Position numbers and translations under genes: made by a program. From Pictodentalium vernedei (Eukaryota > Mollusca > Scaphopoda > Dentaliida > Dentaliidae), in assembly GCA_031216915.1 (NCBI GenBank), contig CM062294.1, forward strand, positions 29,837,128 through 29,901,127: DNA of 64,000 nt. Direction: 5' to 3'. This document shows positions 22,231 through 32,173 of this stretch, piece by piece; within the stretch, counting starts at the first letter, position 1; each line of letters opens with the position of its first letter. The notes beneath the pieces were generated by a model. That model did not search any database and was not told where the DNA came from. It saw only the letters and a program-made list of their open reading frames with translations.

Positions 22231-22885
22231 ATGTCTTTCAAAGTGTGCCTCTGTCGTCATAGTTAATCAAGAGCTAGCGGCAGTAAGTGCTCATGGAATA
22301 TATCTATCGCCTAAGAGGTCCCTTGTAGGACCGATGGAGTGACATTTGCTAGCTCACCTGGTGTAGCGTCCATTCATCGAATGGTTCAGCAGCCGGGTTC
22401 GTCCGTTGCGGTCTAGGAAGGAGATTTGGGTGATGCGAGCACTATAATAACTTTAGTACTCACCCAGTGACGACGGATTGAGGACAGATCGGAGGAAGCC
22501 TGTTAGTCCAGTTCCTGGCTCATCCAGGTCCGTCCGGGCTGTGAGCGAGAGAGGTCCCTCTCTCGTATAACAACATAGGGGACCGCTTGTTGTGGTCCAG
22601 ATATTTCGCATTCGGAGCATATGACCGCCGCTCGGGACGCTCCGTTATATTGACAGTCCGAGAGACACAGTTAGCACAGTTTATCGCAGCATCCCAGCAA
22701 TCGGCAGTTTCTCGGTCGGATCAGGAATTATCCGATGGCGCTGGGTCGGTGCGCTCCGCTGTTGCATCAGGTTCGGACGACCGAACGCTTTATAGGGTCC
22801 GACAGGATGGCGAAAGGGATTCGGACGATTTTGAGTTTTCCCTTTCGGAACAACGGAAGCTGCCATACATTAGTCATTGCAACTT
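22231..22885 (+). pseudogene. Gag-like unit 2, deleted (copy C)
   Basis: A frame at about 22670-22870 reads LAQFIAASQQSAVSRSDQEL, SVRSAVASGSDDRTLYRVRQ and GERDSDDFEFSLSEQRKLPY. It is clearly homologous to the unit 1 segment, so the tandem duplication is visible at protein level. The 5' part of the unit has lost about 290 bp. Confidence 0.55.
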
Positions 22886-23159
22886 TCTAGTATACTTGTT
22901 TGACAAGATCTACTGCAGCCTGATACTATTAAGGTTATAGGTCTATGTTATCTCATACCTATGCACTCTATGATAGTTTACAATTGAATCTTATGTCTCT
23001 TTATCTAAGTCAGTTAGTAACTTTTCGATAAATAGACTTAGAATCATTAGATTAAATTTCTATATGGAATTTAACTTCGGTTCTTATTTAGCTAAGTAAT
23101 CATTTGAGCCTCTGGAAACAGTAGTTTTCAAATTCTGACCTTTTAGACAGTAATTCTGT

Positions 23160-23715
23160 TGGCTTCTCTTTTACTGAAGAGTCAGTGAGCTTCATGCACT
23201 ATCGGTGGATGATTCTCACTTTCGTAGTTTCGGAATCACTACTTCCTTTACTATTTAGGTTGGATTTTTGGTTAAGAGTCAGGCTCCTAATAAATATCCA
23301 GAACCTGTTGTTATTAAGGTCCTTCCGTCTTCGTACGGGCATAGGCCTTTACTCTGTACGGTTAGAGTTTACGTATTTATAAACAGATATCTGTTTATTA
23401 CTACGGACGTAAGCTTCTTCTGTCTTTGATGCCTAATAGAAGGATGTTACGCCCCATTCTATTGCTAATGGATTCAATTAACTATCAGTACTGCTTATGG
23501 TATATCATTGACTCAGCATTTGTGCTTGAGATTTCGGCTCATGAAGTAAGAGTTCTTTCTACATCTTGGGCTTACATTAATAGTGTCGCTATTATAGATT
23601 TTTGAAGGCTGCTCATTGCGCTCAGCCATCCACATTCATGAATTTTTTATCTCAGAAATATCAAGTCCATTTCTAGAGGCCCCTTTTGTTAGGTCTATTA
23701 TCAACTGCTCAGAAT
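23160..23715 (+). pseudogene. Degenerate DIRS tyrosine recombinase, least eroded copy (copy C)
   Basis: One frame runs from a KLLLSLMPNRR piece (about 23411) through EISAHEVRVLSTSWAYINSV, containing the catalytic H-x-x-R (His codon 23540-23542), and stops at TGA in GATTTTTGAAGG. After the stop, FYLRN with the putative nucleophile Tyr at 23648-23650 is still recognisable. The SAHEVRxLSTSWAY string is highly characteristic of DIRS recombinases. The stop is common to all four copies. Confidence 0.8.
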
Positions 23716-24315
23716 GTCATTCACTTAACAGTTGCTACTATAACTAGGTAGGCTGTCTGTTTCGGCAGTGACTCCATTCTGCTGCCCTCTTCGCTCTGGG
23801 CTATTTGACCCAGGGCAAGAAAAAGGGGGGGGGGGGGAGGGTGTTCCCTTGGGTCACCTGTTTTACTATGAAAACTAGGGGATACCTCCTCCGGAGTTAG
23901 TAATTCTGAGCTGTTACTGGGATGGCTTTTTAGTGAGAAGTTTATGTTTTAAAAATTCATTCAGGTCTTAGTTTTTAAAGTATAGCTTTTGAATATAGCA
24001 CGTGTCAACGGACGTTATTATACAATCCTCAGACACTTTTAAGGAGTATAAAGAGTCTCTGTTCTCTAGACTTACTTTATTTATTGGCTTACTTTAAAAA
24101 TTATTAGTATAAGGATTATACTACATATTAATAGAGTACATGGATGTATGATGCTCAATTTTGCAAGGTGTTGTATCTTTCTAATTTAACATAAATAAGA
24201 AAGATACATGTAAGGCCTAATACTTCTTTTTCCCTAGAGGGGATGACTCTATTTTATATAATTGAGCGTATTCCAACTTGCTCTATGTCCTAGGCCCTCC
24301 AGCCTTTTTACTATT

Positions 24316-24404
24316 CAGCTATGTCTGGGTCATTGGTACAGTATAAAAATGTTAAAAAATTTATAGTAATTTATATATTTTTTATACTTACCAATGACCC
24401 AGAC
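24316..24404 (+). repeat. DIRS internal complementary region (copy C)
   Basis: The same 89-bp reverse-complement junction of right and left ends as in the other copies. Confidence 0.95.
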
Positions 24405-24789
24405 GGGGATGGCCCTCCCAAGAGTTGGGAACTCATACCTCCCCGCTGAGTACATAGCCCTTACCAGGCACTGGTTATAAGAATGATTAATGGCGCCAAT
24501 TTCGGAACGTCCCTGACACTGCGCATGCGCAGTAGAGGTAAAGTGTGGAGGGCCATTCAGGACATGTTTTCTTTGGTTTTAGATGCAAATTTTGGGGATT
24601 GGGGGGCAAAATTTGTGTTTGGCCCTATATTTTAAGAGTTAGCACCAGCTATGTCTGGGTCATTGGTAAGTATAAAAAATATATAAATTACTATAAATTT
24701 TTTAACATTCTCGAATGGCCCACGGAAACGTACCCGGTATTCCCATCAAATGGACAATATTCAACCGATGAGTCTTTCAATACTGGTGT

Positions 24790-26155
24790 CACACGTCATC
24801 TTCCCCCTCTGGATATCTTCCCCTCCGTGGGGGGAAGATATCCTAGTATATCTTCCCCCCACCCTGAATATCTTCCCCCCCCCCCCCTCCCCCACCACGA
24901 AAATTTTTGGGGGATTAATTTAACATTATTTGATGATGAAATGGCGAGAAAAATGGGGTTTTTTGGCACAATGTTGTTTTTTTTCAGGTTCAACCTGGAT
25001 ATCTTGCTCTCATCCTGTTGAAAACCTGTGACAAAAAATCATTTCAATATTTTCTCAACTATTCTGGTTCATGTTGTCATGTGACATGAAGTGTAACTGT
25101 TTTGGGTAGAGAAATTGGTTTTGGATATGGAATGGGAGGTGGGTGGGGGGGGGGAAGATATCCAGGCCTGGATATCTTCCCCCCCACCATGACAAAAAAT
25201 TTTTTGTCAAACATTTGACACTAATTGATAATGAAATGGTGAGAGAAACAGATTTGGGACTTTAAAAATGGTTTTGGATAAACACTGAGTTAGGGTTGGT
25301 TGGAATGGGAGGTGGGGGGGGGGGGTGGGGAAGATATCCAGGCCTGGATATCTTCCCCCCCCCCCCCCCACCATGACAAAAAATTTTTGTCAAACATTTG
25401 ACACTAATTGATAATGAAATGGTGAGAGAAATAGATTTGGGACTTTAAAAATGGTTTCGGATAAACACTGAGTTAGGGTTTGTTGGAATGGGAGGTGGGG
25501 GGGGGGGGGGGGGGAAGATATCCAGGCCTGGATATCTTCCCCCACCATGACAAAAAAAATTTTGTCAAACATTTGACACAAATTGATAATGAAATGGTAT
25601 GATAAATAGATTTGGGGGCTTTAAAAATGGTTTCGGATAAACACTGAGTTAGGGTTGGTTGGATGGGAGGTGGGGGGGGGGGGGGGGGGGGAAGATATCC
25701 AGGCCTGGATATCTTCCCCCCCACCATGACAACAAAATTTTTGTCGAACATTTGACACTAATTGATAATGAAATGGTGAGAGAAATAGATTTGGGACTTT
25801 AAAAATGTTTTCGGATAAACACTGAGTTAGGGTTGGTTGGAATGGGAGGTGGGGGGGGGGAAGATATCCAGGCCCCTGGATATCTTCCCCCCCACCATGA
25901 AAAAATTTTTGTCAAACATTTGACACTAATTGATAATGAAATGGTGAGAGAAATAGATTTGGGACTTAAAAATGGTTTCGGATAAACACTGAGTTACGGT
26001 TGGTTGGAATGGGAGGTGGGGGGTGGGGGCAAAAACTCTTTTCTCACCATTTCATCATCAAATAATGTCAAATTAATCAAAAAAAAAATTTTTATGGGTG
26101 GGTGGGTGGGGGGGGGGGGGGGGGATATCCAGGGGGGAAGATATCCGGTTACATC
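24790..26155. repeat. Tandem palindrome array bounded by inverted repeats
   Basis: Five units of about 170-184 bp are centred on a palindrome reading GAAGATATCCAGG and its exact complement (25154-25179, 25330-25355, 25514-25539, 25691-25716, 25860-25887). Each is preceded by a G run and followed by a C run, which extend the pairing. Units continue CACCATGACAAAAAATTTTTGTC, TTGACACTAATTGATAATGA and ATAAACACTGAGTTAGGGTT. The first part of the region (24895-24965) reappears inverted at 26025-26095, so the array lies between inverted repeats. Length differences among units are mostly in the G runs. It lies near the right end of the hAT element and may be part of it. Confidence 0.88.
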
Positions 26156-26373
26156 GGTATTATCATTATAGCAAAATACCATGCAGCCCTAGACAAAGAA
26201 TCTGTATGTACCTGTGACTTTAAGCTTGGCATCGTCCGATCTTGCCTTATCATGAAGTGATGGATGCTTCTTACTGATGCATATGAGAGGTGAGATGTAG
26301 TGCCTGTCGCTTAGGTTTTGTACAAAGTCTAACATTTTTTACATGTGTATGTAGTCGTGGCTTTATCTACTGT

Positions 26374-26448
26374 AAAATATGAGTGTATTACCGATGTCAT
26401 TTGGAACCACGTGACATGTGTGATTCCAAATGACATTGGTAATACACT
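26374..26448. repeat. Hairpin, 26-bp arms
   Basis: AGTGTATTACCGATGTCATT and its inverse AATGACATTGGTAATACACT surround a loop of about 20 bases containing CACGTGACATGTG. Confidence 0.75.
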
Positions 26449-26452
26449 GTTA

Positions 26453-26872
26453 AGTTCCATGTTGACGATGTGTGCTGGTGGTTTGTGCGCAATTCCTTGC
26501 ATTATTTTTGATAGGTTAGCCAGTATTAAATGTACAAATGTACATAAACTTGAGACATTTATTAATAAGTTTTTTTTTCGTATTTGATTTTCATGTCAGT
26601 GATTTTATTTTCGACTCGAATTTGACTCAAATTTGTTGATCGACTTGACTTTGACTTGAACGATCGAATATCCTCAGGTGCCTACCACAGATGTAACACT
26701 CCCATCTCTCTGTCGCCAGAATATTTTTAGGTGTTGTTGCACACCTTTGCAAAATATATACATAATAAAGGGATATTTGATTTTTTCTCTGTAAAATCAG
26801 TTGTAAGGTTTATTAATGATCCAAGCATCGTTCTCATCTTTAGTTCCCTGAAAGCCATTGAAAATATGAAAA
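26453..26872. other. No recognisable feature
   Basis: AT-rich intronic sequence by inference; no exon-like frame. Confidence 0.4.
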
Positions 26873-26874
26873 TA

Positions 26875-27106
26875 CAGTGGAACTAAGTTAATTGAATAGC
26901 CACTTTGCCAATAAGAGAGTCAAGGTAATTTCTCGACAGGTTACAAGATTTTTTATTCAATTAACAGGAGTTTACTCTATCACCTGTATTCAATTAACAG
27001 GTCAAACTTGTACTGGAGATATGGTAAAAGGTTATGTGTTGGGAAATTATATTCAATTAACAGGGTTATTCTGTTTAAGAGATATCCAATTGAGTGGGAT
27101 CCACTG
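26875..27106. mobile_element. Family V MITE, pogo/Tc1-mariner-like
   Basis: TA target duplication, termini CAGTGGAACTAAG and GGGATCCACTG. The interior has repeated ATTCAATTAACAGG motifs. The TA site and CAGTGGAAC end are those of pogo-like elements in the Tc1-mariner superfamily. No transposase. Other copies are at 51135-51563 and 58603-59553. Confidence 0.75.
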
Positions 27107-27252
27107 TATACCAAGGATATTATGAAAACACCTTCTATTCACTCTTCATTCAAGTACAGGGGAACTGGAATGTAGTTGCTGAATTCATGCAAATATAGAG
27201 TCAAGATGAATTATAAAAGCTATTGTCAGTTCATTTTTATGTCCTTATTTAT

Positions 27253-27647
27253 AGGAGGCGCGGTGGCAGTGTGGTAACCGGTTCTTGTCAAATCACCGAA
27301 GTTAAGCAACATCGAGCCCGGTTAGTCCTCAGTTGGGTGACCGTCTGAGCTATCGATTCAGACTTCCAGGTTGTGTTCTTGGGCAAGGCACTTAATCCCC
27401 GATTGTCGACATGGGGGCATGATGACGCCGTGTACTAAGGTGTACTGCACGTCGATGATGCACATGTCTTCAACCAATCTAACCCTGCCTGTGCTGCAGT
27501 GCGGAGTTACGATGTTGGGGAGCTGGCAGGTGCTTGTTCCTCGGTGGTTCTTTCCGGGTACTCCGGCTTCCTCCACCTGTAAAACTGTCATGGTCATGAT
27601 TAGCCAATGTGCATAAGTATGTGACCATAAACACCAATAGATAAATA
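27253..27647 (+). mobile_element. 5S rRNA-headed SINE
   Basis: The head (27255-27350) matches the 5S rRNA internal promoter region: AGTTAAGCAACATCGAGCCC and GGTTAGTCCTCAGTTGGGTG. The rest is the same body found behind the tRNA head in other SINEs (CTTGGGCAAGGCACTTAA, GGTTCTTTCCGGGTACTCCG) with an AATA-type tail. Flanked by the 14-bp target duplication ATGTCCTTATTTAT (27239-27252, 27648-27661). Confidence 0.93.
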
Positions 27648-27784
27648 ATGTCCTTATTTATTTCTCAATTTATAACCCTGTCAATTGCATAAAACATACT
27701 AACACCAAACCATTTACCATACCTTCATTGCAGAGTTTACAAGTCAATTACATCTATGTTGTAAATTCCTGCTAACTGAAAAAA

Positions 27785-28334
27785 GGGAGCGTGGTGGCTC
27801 AGTGGTAGACTGTTGGACTTCTATGCTAGAAGACCCAAGTTCGATCCCCATCCGGGATTACCCGTGTTGTGTCTTTGGGCAAGGCACCTTATTCTAGTTG
27901 CCCACATGGGGGCATGATGACCCCTTGTACTATGGTGTACTGCACGTTGATGGTGCACATGTCTTCAACTGCTGTAACCCTGCTTGAATTGAGTTAGAAT
28001 GTTGGGGAGCTGGCAGCTACTCGTCATTGCTCGGTGGTTCTCTCCAGGTACTCTGGCTTCCTCCACCCGTAAAAATGTCACAGTCATGATTAGCCATTGT
28101 GCAAAAGTATATGATCTTAACCCTCAGCACTCTGATGTCAAAATAGCAAAGTTTTCAGCAGCAAATATTTCCCATAATGCAGTTTGATATTTAACCAAAT
28201 ATACCTTGTTTGACAGAGCTCAGTGAGCTCTGTCAAACAAGATATAATTGGTTAAATTCATTGTTAAAGAAGACAAAAATGGAGTGATTGGAGAAAATTC
28301 TGTTGCACGACCAGTCTGCTAGGGGTTAAACACC

Positions 28335-28362
<28 letters not shown>
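27785..28362 (+). mobile_element. tRNA-headed SINE split by a family III MITE
   Basis: A box TGGCTCAGTGGTAGA and B box GTTCGATCCC, shared body and (AAAT)n tail at 28330-28362. The MITE sits at the TTAA of the 3' motif GACCTTAAACACCAAT. A second copy of the 3' end (TAGCCATTGTGC..ACACCAATAACTAAATAA) follows at about 28365-28415. Confidence 0.88.
28121..28325. mobile_element. Family III TTAA hairpin MITE
   Basis: TTAA at 28117-28120 and 28326-28329. Terminus CCCTCAGCACTCTGATGTCA. The internal palindrome around 28225 (TTGTTTGACAGAGCTC / GAGCTCTGTCAAACAA) has outer arms GGTTAAAT / ATTTAACC. Its TTAA at 28264-28267 is the empty counterpart of the filled site at 31920. Confidence 0.88.
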
Positions 28363-28365
<3 letters not shown>

Positions 28366-28526
28366 AGCCATTGTGCGGAATTTTGTGACCTTAAAAAACA
28401 CCAATAACTAAATAATTTGCTTCAGTATTTCACATAATTACAGGTTGTTGAACTTGGTCAATTTTCAGCATAACAGTTAAATTTAAAATTTGTATTGTTT
28501 TCATTTATTCTATTTTATTCTTACAG

Positions 28527-29358
28527 TCCAACCAGGAGTGTTATGTCTGATCCAGGTACAGAATCCATCGATCCACGACATAAACCAATTACTAGAGTTA
28601 ATGATGATAGATATGATATTGATAGCTTAGTTAGTCCTAGAAGTCTTACAACAGATGCTATAGCTCAACATGATAAACGTACAAAGAAAACATCATGGGT
28701 GTGTCGCAAGGAATTGAACTTTAAAGAACCTGACAGCAGTACAGAGATGTCATATAATGATTTGAAAATGCCTAAAAACAAACTTTCAAACAAGCGTATT
28801 GTGAATCCTAAAATTAAAAAAATACAAGGAGTAAGCGACCGTCATGATCTCCAAATGACGGATTCTTCTGAGAAAGTCTATTATAAGAAAACAAATCTTA
28901 GAGATAATCCCCCACGGAATCACGTTATTGGTTCAGAACAAATGTATGGAAATAATGATTACTTGAACCAGACAAGATATAGTGTAACAGATTATTTCAA
29001 GAAATACCACCATGGTAATATTATAGGACAAAATAACGACGCTTTGACCCAAGACATGGTGTATCAAAAACGTCCATATTCACAGAATAATGGCATGTCA
29101 GATGATGTCTCAAACACTGAAGTGTCGTTAGGTACCAGTAAACAGGATGATCATTACCGTGGTACTGAACTTGATCTTTCATTAAGTACAATAGATGATA
29201 AAATGTCCAGCATCACATCTCTGATTACAAGAACATCTGTTTCAACAGCTGTTACTGTTGATGACAGAGCATTTAGAAGAGGAATAGAAATTCTTGATTC
29301 TAATATAGCGAAAGTACAAGATTCATTGAGACGAACTCGCAAGATGTTTACGTCATAA
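28527..29358 (+). CDS. Terminal coding exon, unknown protein (277 codons; 271 from ATG)
   Basis: A strong acceptor (TTTATTCTATTTTATTCTTACAG, ending 28526) opens an exon that is read without a stop to TAA at 29356-29358. The first base completes a split codon; alternatively translation may start at ATG 28543 (MSDPGTESIDPRHKPITRV) if upstream exons are untranslated. The protein is hydrophilic and rich in Asp, Ser, Asn and Lys, with no membrane segment. A basic patch HDKRTKKTSWVCRKELNF is followed by a likely disordered middle. The C-terminal 40 residues (RAFRRGIEILDSNIAKVQDS..) are predicted to be helical and possibly coiled coil. Codon use and a frame of this length stand out sharply from the surroundings, so I regard it as real. 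No family is recognised. A TA-flanked MITE begins 84 bp after the stop; no AATAAA signal is visible before it. Confidence 0.75.
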
Positions 29359-29442
29359 CTAGACAATTACTCTAAGTTTGGGTAATTTGTTGCCATAATC
29401 CATCGCCATTACATAGAATTTTCTTGCTGCCAACAGAGACTA

Positions 29443-29756
29443 CAGTTAAAACTAGAAGTCCTGTCATGAATTGCACGCTTATCTTGACACAATTTCGCAC
29501 AAGAATTGCGCGCAATTTTCCTATTGAAAATACCCAAATTACCACAGAGTCTAGCCGTTACTCACAGCAAACACAAGCAATGTTTCAGCCAATGGACCAC
29601 CGGGTTAAACCCGGAGGTCCATTGGCTGAACCATTGCTTGTGCATAGGTTGCGTAGAGAATGTGATAGCCTTTCCATATGACCTAACACGCCGATAAACG
29701 TGCTAAATGGCGAGGTGTTTACGCGCAATTGATGACAGGACTTCTAGTTTTAACTG
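29443..29756. mobile_element. TA-type foldback MITE in presumed 3' UTR
   Basis: TA at both sides; termini CAGTTAAAACTAGAAGTCCT and its exact inverse at 29733-29756. An inner palindrome at 29573-29645 (GCAATGTTTCAGCCAATGGA arm, centre CGGGTTAAACCCGG). Tc1-mariner type by TA target and size. Confidence 0.82.
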
Positions 29757-29856
29757 TATTTATCAGCTTCATTCCCAATCACATTAAGTCTGTTAACTCC
29801 ACGCTCACTGGTAGTGCAAGAGAATTTTCTCCAATTACTGTTTTTCTCTTGTTTAA

Positions 29857-30104
29857 CCCTTTACCCAACGCAGACGATTTCAAAATTTATTATTTTACAT
29901 ATCGTTTTTTAAATTTTTTCAAAACAATTTCAACAAAACCATATAATGTGACCCCTCTTTGGAATGAGCTCGTCGAGTTCATTCCAAAGAGGGGTCACAT
30001 GATATGGTTTTGTTGAAGTTTTTCGAAAAATAATATTTTTCCAGCTGCTTAATTTGCATATTATGTGGGCAGATGCGGGCGATTCATTGGGTAAAGGTTC
30101 AACT
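29857..30104. mobile_element. Family I TTAA hairpin MITE
   Basis: Terminus CCCTTTACCCAACG after TTAA (29853-29856); core palindrome CATATAATGTGACCCCTC / GAGGGGTCACATGATATG centred near 29973; right end GATTCATTGGGTAAAGG, where the right TTAA has decayed to TTCA. TTAA with CCC-starting ends is the pattern of piggyBac-like elements. Confidence 0.85.
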
Positions 30105-30252
30105 ATGAATTCAACCAATTATATCTTGTTTGACAGATCTCACTGAGCTCTATCAAACAAGGTATGTGTGGTTAAATATCAAACTGCATTATGAGAAATA
30201 ATTGCTGCTGAAAACTTTGCCATTTTGACATCAGAGAGCAGAGGATTAATTT
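30105..30252. mobile_element. Family III MITE, partial
   Basis: The core TTGTTTGACAGATCTC / GAGCTCTATCAAACAA, followed by GCATTATGAGAAATAATTG and GACATCAGAGAGCAGAGG, the family III right half. Confidence 0.75.
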
Positions 30253-30565
30253 CCCAGTTACCTGCTGCAAATTCACAATATCCTAAGCCTGGAATGAATA
30301 GGGCAGAAAAAGAAGTTCTGTTTTTCAGATAAGTTGGCAAGATCATGACATTAAGGCCTAAAAGCCCAGGTATACCTTGGGTGTGGGAAGGGGGGGGGGG
30401 GGGGTGGAGTCTTACAAAGACAAGTCTAGCTACAAACTTAATACTTTACTCAATGCACAGGATATCAAAATTTATTATTGGTTGAGTTGTGTTAACATCT
30501 GCCACCTATGGTTTGTCAATGATCGGTGGGTGTCTGAATGGGTGTCCAGCCATCGTTGCACTTTT

Positions 30566-31310
30566 AGCATAATAACCTGAACAAACGTTCTCCGATTTGA
30601 CTAAAATTTGCCATACAGGTCTTTAGCAATAATATCTCAATCAAGTTCGAAAACTGGCCCATCACGATTTTTCATTACAGAGTTGTGGGCCTTAATTCAT
30701 CACTTTTTATGAATTTTGAGCTCGTTAGCACAATAACTTGACTAATATTTACCATGCAGGTGTTTTGCTGTGCTATCTCAAGCGAGTTTGAACCTGGCCC
30801 GGCCGATTTTTTGTTACAGAGTTATGGGCCTTAATTCATCAATTTTGCAAATTTTGAGTTCCTTAGTGCAATAACTTGAACAAGCATTCTCCAATTTGAC
30901 TAATATTTGCCATACTGGTCTTTTGCAATAATATCTGAATCATAATCAAAAACTGGCCTGACCCAGTTTTCTTTACAGAGTCATGGGCCTTAAATCGTCA
31001 ATTTTTACGAATTTTGAGCTTGTTAATGCACTAACTTGAACAAACTTTCTCCAGTTGGACTAATATTTGCCATACAGGTCTTTTGCAATAATATGTCATG
31101 TGTGTTTGAAAACTGGAACTGCCCAATTTTTTGTTGCAGAGTTCTGGGCCTTCATTTGTCAATTTTTATGAATTTTGAGCTTGTTAGCACAATAACTTGA
31201 ACGAACATTCTCCAATTTCACTAATATTTGCCATACAAGTCTTTTGCAATAATAACTCGAGCAAAGTCAAAACTGGCCGTTCCGAATTTTTACGAATTTT
31301 GAGATCAGCG
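30566..31310. repeat. Tandem array, about 150-bp unit, five copies
   Basis: Each unit contains TAACTTGAACAAACATTCTC, TTTGCCATACAGGTCTTTTG, AACTGGCC, ACAGAGTTATGGGCCTTAAT and ATTTTGAGCTTGTTAGCAC. Copies differ at many sites, so the array is old. This type of array is familiar from molluscan genomes. A G run at 30387-30403 precedes it. Confidence 0.85.
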
Positions 31311-31389
31311 CAGTGACATTTCTGATTTTCAATGGAGAGTGCATGAAGAAAGTAGCCACAACTCGACACCTGCATCTCCGATGTACACC

Positions 31390-31570
31390 TCTTGTTTTAA
31401 TTATTGTTTTTCAGAACTTTTCAAAAAATGTCAACAAAACCATATCATATGACCCCTCATTGGAACCAACTGAGGGGGAGTGGGGGGGGGGGGGGGGGGC
31501 ATATGATATGGTTTTGTTGAAACTCTTTGAAAGCTATATTTTTTCAATGGAAAATTATGCCGGCAGATTT
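31390..31570. mobile_element. Family I hairpin, degenerate
   Basis: CAACAAAACCATATCATATG and its inverse at about 31500-31520 flank GACCCCTC and a run of about 20 G in the loop (31480-31498). Confidence 0.7.
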
Positions 31571-31796
31571 GTTAGGCTAATTCTCAATTTGACATAATTA
31601 CATATTCCATGTTTACAGGCCCAAAGCCTGATCTCAAAAGTTTTTGACGTTGTGTGTAAGAGTTAAAATTTTCTAACAGTGTTCCTGGATCGTTGACCAT
31701 CAGTGCAAACTACTTGAAATCTAACTCCATGTCCTTCTTTAACATTTACCTAACAAATTGGACGCACACTCCTTTTGTAATTTACTAATTATCTCT

Positions 31797-32160
31797 CTGC
31801 ACACTGATGTCAAAATTTTCAGCAGTAAAATATTTCCCATAATGCAGTTTGATATTTAACCAAATATACTTTTTTTCACTGAGCTCTGTCAATCAAGATG
31901 TAATTGGTTAAATTCAACGTTAACCCTTTACCCAACGAATCACCCACATCCGCCCATGCAATATGCAAATTCAGCAGCTGAAAAAATATCGAGCTCGTTT
32001 CAAAGAGGGGTCACATGATATGGTTTTGTTGAAATTTTTTGAAAAAATTTTAAAAATGATATTTCAAATAATAAATTTTTAAATCGTCTGCATTGGGTAA
32101 AGGGTTAAAGAAGAGTAAAATACACTGATTGGAGGTTGCACTTCCAGATTGCCAGGGGTT
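31797..32160. mobile_element. Family III MITE interrupted by a family I MITE
   Basis: Left part TCTCTGCACACTGATGTCA..; the insertion lies at TTAA (31920); the right part AAGAAGAGTAAAATACACTG ends at CCAGGGGTTGAA. The match with 28121-28325 is clear on both sides of the insertion. Confidence 0.82.
31924..32104. mobile_element. Family I MITE nested in family III
   Basis: TTAA at 31920-31923 and 32105-32108. Ends CCCTTTACCCAACG and CATTGGGTAAAGGG. One inner arm is shortened, so the hairpin is asymmetric. Confidence 0.85.
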
Positions 32161-32173
32161 GAATGGTTCAGAA

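Larger units (their letters stand above)
19794..24706 (+). mobile_element. DIRS-type retrotransposon copy C, deleted variant
   Basis: 4913 bp from ATTTTTATACTG to ATTTTTTAAC, with both inverted repeats (19794-19996, 24480-24706) and the internal complementary region. It is more diverged from A, B and D than those are from each other. It lacks about 290 bp inside gag-like unit 2 and about 1.5 kb that in other copies holds the end of unit 2, RT and RNase H. The junction is near 22885, where gag-like sequence meets TAGTATACTTGTTT. Some frames disrupted in A, B and D are still open here, so it represents a slightly different lineage. It is inserted in the right inverted repeat of element X. Confidence 0.93.
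16073..24735. mobile_element. Terminal-inverted-repeat DNA element X, interrupted by DIRS C
   Basis: GGGTACGTTTCCGTGGGCCA at the left end recurs inverted at 24713-24735. Similarity continues inward (ACTAGT, CATGCGCAG, ATTCTG), once DIRS C, which lies inside the right repeat, is removed. Net length without DIRS C is about 3.75 kb. Near the left end a short frame from 16205 (MDQDCISRRRINRRHRKSWL) is basic and could be the start of a transposase or myb-like protein, but it is cut by a hairpin insertion. No convincing target duplication flanks the ends, so the superfamily is unassigned. A PIF/Harbinger relationship is possible only. Confidence 0.55.
8000..26191. mobile_element. hAT-type DNA transposon expanded to 18.2 kb by nested insertions
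   Basis: The left end TAGGGCTGCATGATAT and right end (inverted) TAGGGCTGCATGGTAT form a terminal inverted repeat of about 13-16 bp. Both are bordered by the identical 8-bp direct repeat GACAAAGA (7992-7999 and 26192-26199), the size expected of hAT target duplications. Subterminal sequences near both ends share ACCAGTGACGATATC-like words. Inside lie DIRS B, a hairpin MITE, a second terminal-inverted-repeat element (16073-24735) containing a SINE, foldbacks and DIRS C, and a tandem array (24790-26150). No hAT transposase frame was found. Without the two DIRS copies it would be about 6.6 kb. It lies in the putative intron between the exons at 7285 and 28527. Confidence 0.8.

Noticed and set aside
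24545..25021. 158-codon open frame across the right end of DIRS C
   Set aside because: It starts in the terminal repeat and ends in the palindrome array, two unrelated pieces.
27260..27350. Genuine 5S rRNA gene
   Set aside because: Only the internal promoter part of 5S is present and it is fused to a SINE body with tail and target duplication.
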